From the NCBI RefSeq assembly GCF_003576345.1, contig NZ_QWGB01000005.1:682001-746000 (forward strand): a stretch of 64,000 bases of DNA. Direction: 5' to 3'. Made by a program: the position numbers and the translations under genes. This stretch comes from Henriciella barbarensis (GTDB lineage Bacteria; Pseudomonadota; Alphaproteobacteria; Caulobacterales; Hyphomonadaceae). The notes beneath the pieces are model-generated. The model had not been told where the DNA came from. It did not search any database and was given only the letters and a program-made list of their open reading frames with translations. Of the stretch, positions 16,851-24,664 are shown one piece after another; the first letter of the stretch is position 1, and each line of letters opens with the position of its first letter.

Positions 16851-16868
16851 TCTGAACATCTGTTCAGA
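16851..16868. repeat. Perfect palindrome TCTGAACA-TC-TGTTCAGA
   Basis: Eight bases are exactly mirrored around a TC centre, ending one base before the stop codon of the reductase gene on the minus strand. There is no T run, so it is a poor terminator. The core GAAC-N4-GTTC resembles the LexA site of Gram-positive bacteria but not the direct-repeat LexA box usual in alphaproteobacteria. Its role is unknown. Confidence 0.55.
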
Positions 16869-17546
16869 TCAGTCGAAGAACTCCTCAATGATGATGTCTT
16901 CTTCGGCCACACCAATCTCTTTCAGCGCGCCGGCAATGTCTTCGACCATACCATCTGGGCCGCAGATATAGCATTTGCCCTTGCCCGGCTCGACACGTTC
17001 TTCGAGCAGCGCCCGGTCGATCTTTCTAGTGTGAACATCCGCATCGGCTTCGTCCGTGACGGTGAAATAAGTCTTGAGACCCTCCATGCGCTCGAACTCA
17101 TCGCGATAGATGATATCTTCCTGCTTGCTGTTGGAGAAGATAAGCTCACAACCCTCAAGCGTTCCTTTGTCTTCGAGGCGCTTACGAAGGATCGCAATCA
17201 TTGGCGTCACACCAGCGCCGCCCGCGATGAACCAGCCCTTGCCCTCATCCTCGATGGCACCCCATGGCTCGTCGACAAGTACGCGGTCACCTGGCTGCAA
17301 CTTGGCGATCTGTTCGGTCACACCATCATGCTCCGGATAGGATTTGATGGTGAATTCGAGATATCCATCGGATGGCAAACTGGTCGGCGTGAACGGTCGT
17401 TTTTCCCCGCGCCAGTCATCCTTGTCGATAGCAAGGTCTACTGCCTGCCCTGGCTGAACGCCCAGTCCCGCAGGCTTGTCGAAGCGCAGCTTGAAGACGT
17501 CAGGTGTGACGGGCTCAATCGATTGTAGTGTAAGCGCGTAGCTCAT
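16869..17546 (-). CDS. Ferredoxin/flavodoxin-NADP reductase-like protein
   Basis: The 225-residue enzyme has an FAD-binding barrel (about 1-95, with the FAD contact KRPFTPTSLPSDG) and an NAD(P)-binding half (about 100-225). WFIAGGAGVTPMIAILR is the pyridine-nucleotide loop and CYICGPDGMV is the usual C-terminal motif of this superfamily. There is no ferredoxin domain, so it probably passes electrons to a separate partner. The ATG at 17546 is chosen because the barrel begins right after it. An upstream in-frame ATG would add 29 unusual residues. The gene stands alone on its strand. Confidence 0.85.
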   Translation of the reverse strand: MSYALTLQSIEPVTPDVFKLRFDKPAGLGVQPGQAVDLAIDKDDWRGEKRPFTPTSLPSDGYLEFTIKSYPEHDGVTEQIAKLQPGDRVLVDEPWGAIEDEGKGWFIAGGAGVTPMIAILRKRLEDKGTLEGCELIFSNSKQEDIIYRDEFERMEGLKTYFTVTDEADADVHTRKIDRALLEERVEPGKGKCYICGPDGMVEDIAGALKEIGVAEEDIIIEEFFD

Positions 17547-17715
17547 CTCTTCTATCTCCGTGTCTTTTTCCAAAGTCACTGGAAAAACGGAATGTTCAGA
17601 AGGTGTGTTCCCGGTCGCAGAGTCGCAGGGCAACTATAGGATCGGCGACGTGGCAGAGCCTGCAGCCCTGAGCGCGTTCCAACGCGAAACAAAGTGAAGC
17701 CGGAATGTAAGGAAA

Positions 17716-17791
17716 TGGTGGAGCCTAGCGGGATCGAACCGCTGACCTCCTGCATGCCATGCAGGCGCTCTCCCAGCTGAGCTAAGGCCCC
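17716..17791 (-). tRNA. tRNA-Ala (anticodon GGC)
   Basis: Read on the minus strand, a full cloverleaf is visible. Acceptor GGGGCCT pairs with AGGCTCC (one G-T). The D arm is AGCTCAGCTGGGAGAGC, the anticodon stem CCTGC/GCAGG encloses loop ATGGCAT, and the T arm contains GGTTCGATCC. The anticodon GGC reads GCC/GCU alanine codons. The 3' CCA is encoded (17716-17718). It lies 57 bases downstream of the FYDLN gene, same strand. Confidence 0.97.
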
Positions 17792-17848
17792 GTACCAGTC
17801 GGAGACGCGTGAGTTATAGCCTCACGCGCCGCCGATCAAGTCCAATTG

Positions 17849-18460
17849 TCAGGACGATTTCGTGTCATCCTCATCGTCGCCGCCAACCTCGTCGGCGTCG
17901 TCATCTCCATCATCGTCATCCAGGTCGTCATCGTCGAGATCGATATCGTCGTCGAGGTCGAAGTCTTCCTCCTCCTCATCGTCGAGAGGGATGTCTTCGT
18001 CGTCGTCATCATCGTCGAGTTCGTCTTCGGAGAAGCCGGTCGGCACCTTGCCGGGGGCTGCTTCCTCATCTTCGTCCTCGTCATTGCCTTCCAGGACGAC
18101 TTCATCAGCTTCCGAACCGAGTTCACGGGAGGCTACATCATCCTCCTCGTCCTCGTCTTCTTCGTCCTCTTCGACTTCTTCCTCATCGTCGATGTCGTCA
18201 TCATCGGCGTCGCGGACGGCCGCCTTTTTCTTCTTTTTCTTTTTCGTCTCTTCTTCAAGATCGTCCTCGTCCTCATCGACAGGGACAGAGCTCTTGGCGC
18301 GCTTGGCCTTCAGCTTTGCGCTCGTCGTGCGTACCTCATCGTCTTCTGGATCGAATTCGGTCTTGCACTTCGGGCAAACGGCGGGGCGCTTGTTGAGATC
18401 GTAGAATTTAGCTTCGCAGCTCGGACAGATCTGCTTTGTGCCAAGATCAGGATCAGCCAT
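17849..18460 (-). CDS. FYDLN-acid family protein (TIGR02300)
   Basis: The 203-residue protein has an N-terminal zinc ribbon with two CxxC pairs (CPSCEAKFYDLNKRPAVCPK, about residues 12-32). A basic patch (KLKAKRAK...KKKKKKK) and then about 120 residues made mostly of Asp and Glu follow. The family is alphaproteobacterial and named after the FYDLN motif; its function is unknown. A ribbon plus acidic tail suggests binding to a basic partner or to nucleic-acid proteins, which is inference. It is divergent from aroA (103 bases apart), the usual arrangement. The acidic tail creates long false open frames in other frames. Confidence 0.92.
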   Translation of the reverse strand: MADPDLGTKQICPSCEAKFYDLNKRPAVCPKCKTEFDPEDDEVRTTSAKLKAKRAKSSVPVDEDEDDLEEETKKKKKKKAAVRDADDDDIDDEEEVEEDEEDEDEEDDVASRELGSEADEVVLEGNDEDEDEEAAPGKVPTGFSEDELDDDDDDEDIPLDDEEEEDFDLDDDIDLDDDDLDDDDGDDDADEVGGDDEDDTKSS

Positions 18461-18563
18461 TGGTAAGGAACTCCGGGCTCGATTTAATAATTGCCGGGGC
18501 GCTTGCCAGAAACCCCCGCCCCTGTCAAAGCGCTTTTGGCGTCGATCTGCAAAGGAGAAATCA

Positions 18564-19886
18564 TTGGCATGGACTTCGTTCCCGGTTGATCGGTTTCAGG
18601 GCGCGATCCGTGCGCCCGGCGACAAGTCATGTTCTCACCGCGCGCTGATGCTCGCTGGCGCCGCCGCTGGCGTGTCTGAAATCTCCGGTCTGCTGGAAGG
18701 CGAGGACGTCATAAATACGGCCCGGGCCATGCAGGCACTGGGCGCCGACGTAGAACAGACCGCACCGGGACGCTGGCGCATAGAGGGCACCGGCAAGGCA
18801 GGTTTGCGCGCGCCCACTTCGCCGCTCGACTTCGGCAATTCCGGCACGGGGTCTCGCTTGATGATGGGGCTCATGGCCGGCTACCCCCTCACTGCAGAAC
18901 TGACGGGCGACAAGAGCCTGTCCTCACGCCCCATGGCCCGCATAACCGATCCGCTGAAACTGATGGGTGCGAAGTTCGCGCCTGAAAGCCGCGACAAACT
19001 TCCCCTCACGCTAAGTGGACGCGCTGATCTCACCCCGATCTCCTACGCACCAAAGCAGGCTTCGGCACAGGTGAAATCTGCCATTCTTCTGGCCGGCCTC
19101 AATGCCGATGGCTTCACCGAAGTGACCGAACTCCACGCCACGCGCGACCATACCGAACGCATGTTGCGCAGCTTCGGTGTCGAGGTGGCGGTGCGCGCCG
19201 GCGAGGGCAGTCAGAATGTGGTCACGATTGAAGGCGGCCAGTCCCTGCAGGCCGTAGAGACGAGCATACCCGGCGACCCATCATCGGCTGCCTTCCTGAT
19301 CGCAGGCGCGCTTATCTCGCCGTCCGGCGGCGTCGTCGTTGAGCACATCATGTCGAATGAAACGCGCGACGGCTTCTTCCAGGCAGCAGAGCGCATGGGC
19401 GCAGGTCTTGGTGCTGAAGAAATTGGCGACGGCGCGGGTGAACGTCTTGTCGACCTGCAGGCCGCAACGAGCGACCTGAGAGGCTGCGAGATTCCGGAAT
19501 TCCTGGTCGCCGCCATGATTGACGAGTTTCCCATTCTTGCCGTCATCGCCGCCTTTGCCAAAGGTGAAACGCGGGTGCGTGGCGCCGAGGAACTGCGCGT
19601 CAAGGAAAGCGACCGCATCAGCGCCATCGTCGCAATGCTTCGCGTGAACGGGGTCGAGGTTGAGGAGCATGAGGACGGCTTCACTGTCATGGGCTGCGAT
19701 GGCCCGCCACCCGGCGGCGGCCTTGTAGAGACCCGCCACGACCACCGCATAGCCATGAGCGCCCTCGTTATGGGTACGGCCAGCCAGAAACCTGTCGCCG
19801 TCGATGACATCGCGATGATCGCAACCTCCTATCCGGACTTCCTGGACCATATGCGTACACTCGGCGCCGACATCCGCGAAACCTGA
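18564..19886 (+). CDS. aroA: 3-phosphoshikimate 1-carboxyvinyltransferase (EPSP synthase)
   Basis: AroA joins phosphoenolpyruvate and shikimate-3-phosphate in aromatic amino-acid synthesis. The start is taken as TTG at 18564: AAAGGAGA lies about 6 bases upstream and the protein then opens MAWTSFPVDRFQGAIRAPGDK at normal distance from the family motif. That gives 440 residues. LDFGNSGTGSRLMMGL is the PEP/glyphosate loop with Gly where resistant class II enzymes such as CP4 have Ala, so glyphosate sensitivity is expected (inference). ESDRISAI and the late DHRIAMSALVMG motif are present. The substrate loop reads GDKSCSHRA with Cys where Ile is common. cmk normally follows directly but is 4 kb away here. 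Confidence 0.96.
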   Translation: MAWTSFPVDRFQGAIRAPGDKSCSHRALMLAGAAAGVSEISGLLEGEDVINTARAMQALGADVEQTAPGRWRIEGTGKAGLRAPTSPLDFGNSGTGSRLMMGLMAGYPLTAELTGDKSLSSRPMARITDPLKLMGAKFAPESRDKLPLTLSGRADLTPISYAPKQASAQVKSAILLAGLNADGFTEVTELHATRDHTERMLRSFGVEVAVRAGEGSQNVVTIEGGQSLQAVETSIPGDPSSAAFLIAGALISPSGGVVVEHIMSNETRDGFFQAAERMGAGLGAEEIGDGAGERLVDLQAATSDLRGCEIPEFLVAAMIDEFPILAVIAAFAKGETRVRGAEELRVKESDRISAIVAMLRVNGVEVEEHEDGFTVMGCDGPPPGGGLVETRHDHRIAMSALVMGTASQKPVAVDDIAMIATSYPDFLDHMRTLGADIRET

Positions 19887-19931
19887 CTGGCGACCACCGA
19901 ATTTATTTTCCCGGCCAGCTTGCAAACACCG

Positions 19932-19971
19932 CCATCCATGTATATCGTTTTTCGATAACATATATGGATGG
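19932..19971 (+). promoter_or_regulatory. 40-nt hairpin ahead of the second S9 peptidase
   Basis: CCATCCAT (19932-19939) pairs with ATGGATGG (19964-19971). Inside, TATCG (19943-19947) pairs with CGATA (19953-19957) across a TTTTT loop, with a 3-nt bulge. The 3' arm ends inside the Shine-Dalgarno GGAGGG (19970-19975) of the ATG at 19982. The inner TATCG-TTTTT-CGATA could also be a protein operator at DNA level. Confidence 0.6.
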
Positions 19972-19981
19972 AGGGTACATC

Positions 19982-22096
19982 ATGAAACGCACACTTGTGA
20001 GCGTCAGCGCCATTGCGCTGTCAGGCGCCTGGCTTGCGGGCTGTTCGCCGGAAACCTTGAAATCGGCAGAAGCTCAGGAGAGCGCCCAGACCGATACGGA
20101 AGCCGTCGCCAGCGATCTTGCTTCCTACGACCTGATCGAGCGGGCCGCGATCTTCGGCAATCCTGAGAAAGCCCAGGGGCGCATCAGCCCGAATGGCGAG
20201 TATGTAAGCTGGATCGCCCCTGTCGACGGCGTCATGAACATCTGGGTTGCGCCTGCCGATGATCCGGATGCCGCTGAAGCGATTACCAATGACACCTATC
20301 GCGGCCTCAATGGTCACTTCTGGTCACCGGACTCCGCCTATGTCTATTACACACAGGACGATGGCGGGAATGAGAACTTCCACGTCTATGCCTCGAACGC
20401 GGAAACAGGTGAGACGCGAGACCTGACGCCTGTTGCCGACGGCGTGCGCGCTGTGATCCAGGGCGTCTCGAAAGAACAGCCCGGCAAGGTGCTGATCGGC
20501 CTCAATGACCGCAACCCGCAGCTTTTCGATCTCTATCTCGTCGATGTCGCGACGGGTGAGATGGAGCTCGCGGCCGAGAATCCAGGCTATGCCGGCTGGC
20601 TGATCGACAATACACTCACGCCGCGCTTTGGCCTTGTCCAGACGCCAGGTGGCGGCGCCTCGATCGTCGACATGGAAGGCAATGAGCTGACCTCCATCCC
20701 GGCTGAAGACTTCCTCACCACCAATCCGTTTGGTTTCAACGCGGCGAATGACGCCTTCTACGCAGTCGACAGCCGCAACCGTGACACCGCTGCGCTCGTC
20801 AAGATCAGCACCGAAGACGGGTCTGCCGAAGTCATCGCGGAGAATGACCGCGCCGATATCAGCGATGTTCTGCTTCATCCAGAAACCTATGAGCCGATGG
20901 CCTACGCCGCAGAGTATCTGCGCAATGAGTGGCAGCCGCTCACAGACGAGGCCGGGGCCGACCTCGACTTCCTTCAGTCTGAGCTAGAAGGCGATATCCA
21001 GATCGTCGCCGCCACCGATGACCTTTCCCGCATGGTCGTCTATTCAGGCTCTGCGACCCTGCCGGGCGTCTATTATGTCTATGACCGCAGCGCACAGACG
21101 CTGACGGAAATGTTCAAGACCCGGCCAGACCTCGCATCTTCGCCGCTTCAGCCGATGCACCCGGTTGAAATTGCATCACGCGACGGTCTGACGCTTGTCT
21201 CTTACCTGACACTGCCACCCGGCTCTGATGCCGATGGTGATGGCCGACCTGAGCAGCCTGTTCCGATGGTGCTCAACGTCCATGGCGGCCCATGGGCGCG
21301 TGATTCCTATGGCTACAATTCATGGCACCAGTGGCTCTCCAATCGCGGCTATGGCGTCCTGTCAGTCAATTATCGCGGCTCTACCGGCTTCGGTAAGGAA
21401 TTCGTCAACGCCGCCGTCAAGGAATTCTCCGGCAAGATGCATGATGACCTGATCGACGCCGTCGAATGGGCCATTGAGGAAGACATCGCCATTGAAGACC
21501 AGGTCGCCATCGCAGGCGGCTCCTATGGCGGCTATGCGACACTTATCGGCGTGACCTTTACGCCGGATACCTTTGCCTGCGGCGTGGATATTGTCGGCCC
21601 GTCCAGCCTTGTGACGCTGGTCGAAAGCTTCCCGGACTACTGGAAGCCTTTCCTGGAGGGCACCTGGTTCAAATATGTCGGCGACCCGGCCAATCCTGTG
21701 GACCGCGAAGACATGCTGGCGCGCTCCGCAATCAGCCGTGTGGACGACATTTCCGTGCCGCTCCTCATCGGTCAGGGCGAGAACGATCCGCGCGTGACCA
21801 AGCTGGAATCCGATCAGCTCGTCGAGACGATGAACGAAAAGGGCCTTCCGGTTACTTATGTGAACTTCCCGGACGAAGGACACGGCTTTGCTCGTCCTGA
21901 AAACCGCCTCGCCTTCTACTCGGTGATGGAAGGCTTCCTCGGTGAATGTCTTGGCGGACGCGCAGAGGATTTCGGCGCAGCTTTCGAAGGCTCGACTATC
22001 CAGGTGCTGGCGGGCGCCGAATATGTCGATGGGCTCGAAGAAGCCGTCGCGACATCGGCCCCGACCGATGAAGCAGAAACCGAGGACGGCGAATAG
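19982..22096 (+). CDS. S9 family prolyl oligopeptidase-like lipoprotein peptidase
   Basis: The 704-residue protein starts with a lipoprotein signal (MKRTLVSVSAIALSGAWLAGC, lipobox LAGC). It should sit in the outer membrane or periplasm. A beta-propeller occupies about 60-400 (RISPNGEYVSWIAP at its start). The C-terminal hydrolase holds Ser514 (GGSYGGYATL), Asp602 (GENDPRVT) and His634 (EGHGFARPEN). It is a close functional analogue of the S9 enzyme at 14269 but with a lipid anchor. The ATG at 19982 has GGAGGG 6 bases upstream. The gene is the first of three that split aroA from cmk. Confidence 0.88.
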   Translation: MKRTLVSVSAIALSGAWLAGCSPETLKSAEAQESAQTDTEAVASDLASYDLIERAAIFGNPEKAQGRISPNGEYVSWIAPVDGVMNIWVAPADDPDAAEAITNDTYRGLNGHFWSPDSAYVYYTQDDGGNENFHVYASNAETGETRDLTPVADGVRAVIQGVSKEQPGKVLIGLNDRNPQLFDLYLVDVATGEMELAAENPGYAGWLIDNTLTPRFGLVQTPGGGASIVDMEGNELTSIPAEDFLTTNPFGFNAANDAFYAVDSRNRDTAALVKISTEDGSAEVIAENDRADISDVLLHPETYEPMAYAAEYLRNEWQPLTDEAGADLDFLQSELEGDIQIVAATDDLSRMVVYSGSATLPGVYYVYDRSAQTLTEMFKTRPDLASSPLQPMHPVEIASRDGLTLVSYLTLPPGSDADGDGRPEQPVPMVLNVHGGPWARDSYGYNSWHQWLSNRGYGVLSVNYRGSTGFGKEFVNAAVKEFSGKMHDDLIDAVEWAIEEDIAIEDQVAIAGGSYGGYATLIGVTFTPDTFACGVDIVGPSSLVTLVESFPDYWKPFLEGTWFKYVGDPANPVDREDMLARSAISRVDDISVPLLIGQGENDPRVTKLESDQLVETMNEKGLPVTYVNFPDEGHGFARPENRLAFYSVMEGFLGECLGGRAEDFGAAFEGSTIQVLAGAEYVDGLEEAVATSAPTDEAETEDGE

Positions 22097-22126
22097 AACA
22101 CCGCGCCAAAAGCAAGAAGATGACAG

Positions 22127-22160
22127 GCCGCCGCCCCCGCCAGAAGGGGCGGCGGCTTTT
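22127..22160 (+). terminator. Strong GC terminator
   Basis: GCCGCCGCCCC (22127-22137) pairs perfectly with GGGGCGGCGGC (22146-22156), followed by TTTTCTTTT. It ends the S9 peptidase transcript before the macro-domain gene. Confidence 0.92.
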
Positions 22161-22219
22161 CTTTTGGCACTTGACCCCGCCATTCTGCGTTGGGCTTTCA
22201 CAAACGACAGGGAGCCGAC

Positions 22220-22726
22220 ATGAAAGGCCGCATCCATCTCTATCAAGGCAATATTCTCGACGTAGACTGCGAGGTAATCGTGAACGCTGCGAACAGCTCA
22301 CTAATGGGCGGCGGCGGCGTGGACGGTGCGATCCACCGTGCAGCCGGCCGGGACCTCAAGGACGCCTGCAAACCGCTTGCCCCATGTCCGACCGGAGAGG
22401 TTCGCGTCACCGAAGGCTTTGGCCTTTCCCCGCGTCTCATCTTCCACACGGTTGGCCCGGTCTGGCGCGGCGGCGATCAAGGCGAGGCAGAATTGCTGAA
22501 GGCCTGCTATCGCCACTGCCTTGAGGAACTTGTTCGGCGCGACCTGACCTCCATCGCCTTTCCGGCAATCTCGACAGGTGTTTATGGTTATCCTGCTAAT
22601 GAGGCCGCGGGCATAGCCGTAAACACCTGCCGCGAATTTGCGAGAGATCACGAGGTGAAGGTCATCCTCACTGCCTTCGAAGACAGAATGGCGACAGCCT
22701 TCGAAGGCGCGCTCGATCAGCCCTGA
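22220..22726 (+). CDS. Macro-domain protein (YmdB-like ADP-ribose hydrolase)
   Basis: The 168-residue single-domain protein binds ADP-ribose. It should hydrolyse O-acetyl-ADP-ribose or remove mono-ADP-ribose from proteins. The first loop is [20 protein letters not shown] (residues 15-34), with the Asn of VNAAN and the Gly-rich loop. [12 protein letters not shown] near 122 is the phosphate loop. Length and motifs match the YmdB class. It lies inside the aroA-cmk gap, and its end overlaps the convergent Cds1-like gene by 10 bases. The ATG at 22220 follows GGGAG. Confidence 0.9.
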   Translation: MKGRIHLYQGNILDVDCEVIVNAANSSLMGGGGVDGAIHRAAGRDLKDACKPLAPCPTGEVRVTEGFGLSPRLIFHTVGPVWRGGDQGEAELLKACYRHCLEELVRRDLTSIAFPAISTGVYGYPANEAAGIAVNTCREFARDHEVKVILTAFEDRMATAFEGALDQP

Positions 22727-23790
22727 CGGGTGAGTGCGTCAATCGCCTCAAGATGAGGTGCAAGATGGAGATCCTGCGCGGCAAGCCAGTCTGGATTGTA
22801 GTAGGTGTCGAGATAGCGTTCACCACCGTCGCAGATGAGCGTGGCGACACTGCCGTCTCGTCCTGCAGCGCGCATTTCGGCCATCAGGTGTAGCGCCGCC
22901 CAGACATTGGTGCCGGTCGACCCGCCGCACTTCCTGCCTAGTACCGTTTCAAGCCAGTGTATTGTCGCCAGGGACGCCGCGTCCGGGACCTGCACCATCC
23001 GGTCGATCACCCGCGGCTGGAACGACGCTTCTACCCGTGGCCGCCCGATCCCCTCAATCCGTGAGCGCGTCTGCAAACGCACGTCGCGGTCACCAGAATT
23101 GTAATAGTCGTAGAAAACGGAGTTTTCAGGGTCGGCCACACAAAGCTGCGTCTTGCCGGAAAGATCGCCGCGATAGCGGATAAACCGCCCGATCGTGGCC
23201 GACGTGCCCCCCGTCCCTGCGCTCATGACTACCCAGTCCGGAATAGCGTGTTCTTCCAGCTCAAGCTGCGCAAAAAGGCTCTCGGCGATATTGTTATTGC
23301 CGCGCCAGTCCGTGGCCCGCTCTGCATAGGTGAACTGGTCCATATAATGGCCGCCCGTTTCGTGCGCGATCCGCTCAGCTTCGGCATAGATTTGCGAGGC
23401 AGGCACCGCACGGGTCTCTGCGCCATAGAAATTGATCTGGTCGATCTTCTTCTGGGCAGTCCCTTCCGGAACGACAGCGATAAAGCGCAAGCCCAGAAGC
23501 TTGGCGAAGTACGCTTCTGAAACGGCGGTTGAGCCTGACGAGCTTTCCACCACAACCGTGTCCGGGCCGATCGCGCCATTGCAGATGCCGTAGAGATAGA
23601 GCGAGCGCGCCAGCCGGTGCTTCAGACTGCCGGACGGGTGGATGGACTCGTCTTTCAGATAGAGTTGCTGGCCCGAAAAACCCGGCAGGTCGACCCGGAT
23701 GAGATGCGTGTCGGAGGAGCGATTGAAGTCGGCGTTGAGACGACGCACCGCCTCGCACACCCAGTTGCGTTGTGCACATAGACCACTCAT
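22717..23790 (-). CDS. PLP-dependent cysteine synthase-fold enzyme, Cds1-like L-cysteine desulfhydrase
   Basis: The 357-residue fold-type II PLP enzyme probably turns L-cysteine into pyruvate, ammonia and sulfide. The PLP lysine is K57 in [37 protein letters not shown] and the long [19 protein letters not shown] block are what I remember of the mycobacterial Cds1 protein. [13 protein letters not shown] is the phosphate-binding glycine loop. These exact blocks separate it from ordinary CysK/CysM, though cysteine synthase activity cannot be excluded. The start ATG at 23790 gives [20 protein letters not shown], the family's N-terminus. It is the only leftward gene of the aroA-cmk gap. Confidence 0.8.
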   Translation of the reverse strand: MSGLCAQRNWVCEAVRRLNADFNRSSDTHLIRVDLPGFSGQQLYLKDESIHPSGSLKHRLARSLYLYGICNGAIGPDTVVVESSSGSTAVSEAYFAKLLGLRFIAVVPEGTAQKKIDQINFYGAETRAVPASQIYAEAERIAHETGGHYMDQFTYAERATDWRGNNNIAESLFAQLELEEHAIPDWVVMSAGTGGTSATIGRFIRYRGDLSGKTQLCVADPENSVFYDYYNSGDRDVRLQTRSRIEGIGRPRVEASFQPRVIDRMVQVPDAASLATIHWLETVLGRKCGGSTGTNVWAALHLMAEMRAAGRDGSVATLICDGGERYLDTYYNPDWLAAQDLHLAPHLEAIDALTRQG

Positions 23791-23902
23791 CAGCCAGTCA
23801 TCCTTGTATCTCCGCCTGCCATGAAGCCCGAATTGACAGGTGACTGCACCGCAATGCAAGGCTGGTTGACCCTTCCGGCTACATGGCGCATCTGTCCGCG
23901 CC

Positions 23903-24535
23903 ATGATTATTGCCATTGATGGAACGCTCGCCTCCGGAAAGGGGACGATTGCCCGCCGCTTGTCGGACCTGTTCGCATTGCCGCACATGGACACAGGCCG
24001 TCTTTATCGCGCGACAGGCGTCGCCGCCATGAATGCCGGCGCTGACCTCAGCGATGCTGCCGCGGTTGCGGAAATCGCCTCGAAGCTGGAACCGTCGCTC
24101 TTCACCGAAGCCGAACTTCGCACCGCAGATGCCGGCCTTGCGGCGTCAAAGGTTGCTGTCCTGCCTGAGGTGCGGGCCGCCCTGCTAGAGCTGCAGCGCA
24201 ACTTCGCGAACCAACCGACCGGTGCCATCCTTGATGGTCGTGACATAGGCACGGTCGTCTGCCCGGAAGCAGATGTGAAACTCTGGGTCGATGCCGATGT
24301 CGAAGTGCGCGCCAGGCGCCGCCACGCTGAGCTGGAAGCTGCTGGCGACACGATCACGCTCGATGAGCTGACGGCCCAGCTGCGAGAGCGCGATGAGCGC
24401 GACCGCAACCGCAAGGACGCGCCGATGGTCGCTGCCGCAGATGCGATCTTGATCGATACGACTGATCTGACTATAGACGCGGCTGTGAACAAGGCGCGGG
24501 CCGCCGTCGAAAAGGCGAACTCCCGTACCGGCTAG
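23903..24535 (+). CDS. cmk: (d)CMP kinase
   Basis: Cmk phosphorylates CMP and dCMP. The 210-residue enzyme has a P-loop variant [15 protein letters not shown] at residues 6-20 and [11 protein letters not shown], the family's NMP contact. [21 protein letters not shown] is the signature of bacterial Cmk. The late [13 protein letters not shown] carries the lid arginines. cmk-rpsA is the classical order and is kept here. aroA, usually next door upstream, is displaced by 4 kb. Confidence 0.97.
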   Translation: MIIAIDGTLASGKGTIARRLSDLFALPHMDTGRLYRATGVAAMNAGADLSDAAAVAEIASKLEPSLFTEAELRTADAGLAASKVAVLPEVRAALLELQRNFANQPTGAILDGRDIGTVVCPEADVKLWVDADVEVRARRRHAELEAAGDTITLDELTAQLRERDERDRNRKDAPMVAAADAILIDTTDLTIDAAVNKARAAVEKANSRTG

Positions 24536-24664
24536 CAGGTTCTGGCGCATCTGGCGTCAAATCCAAAAACCTCTGCCCGCCTCGTTCAAGACCCTGACCC
24601 TGCGATTACGCCAGCAATTCCGCTTGCGCGTCATAAACCCGTTTGGGTCGGACCTGGAGTTTAC

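Noticed and set aside
17716-17791. tRNA-Ala as integration site of a mobile island
   Set aside because: No integrase, no repeat of the tRNA 3' end and no change of gene character nearby.
17809-18466. Several long rightward open frames with Ser/Arg/Val-only composition
   Set aside because: They are by-products of the GA-rich codons of the acidic FYDLN protein on the other strand.
24536-24664. Structured rpsA leader
   Set aside because: Only short, weak pairings are visible; not enough to claim a regulatory RNA.
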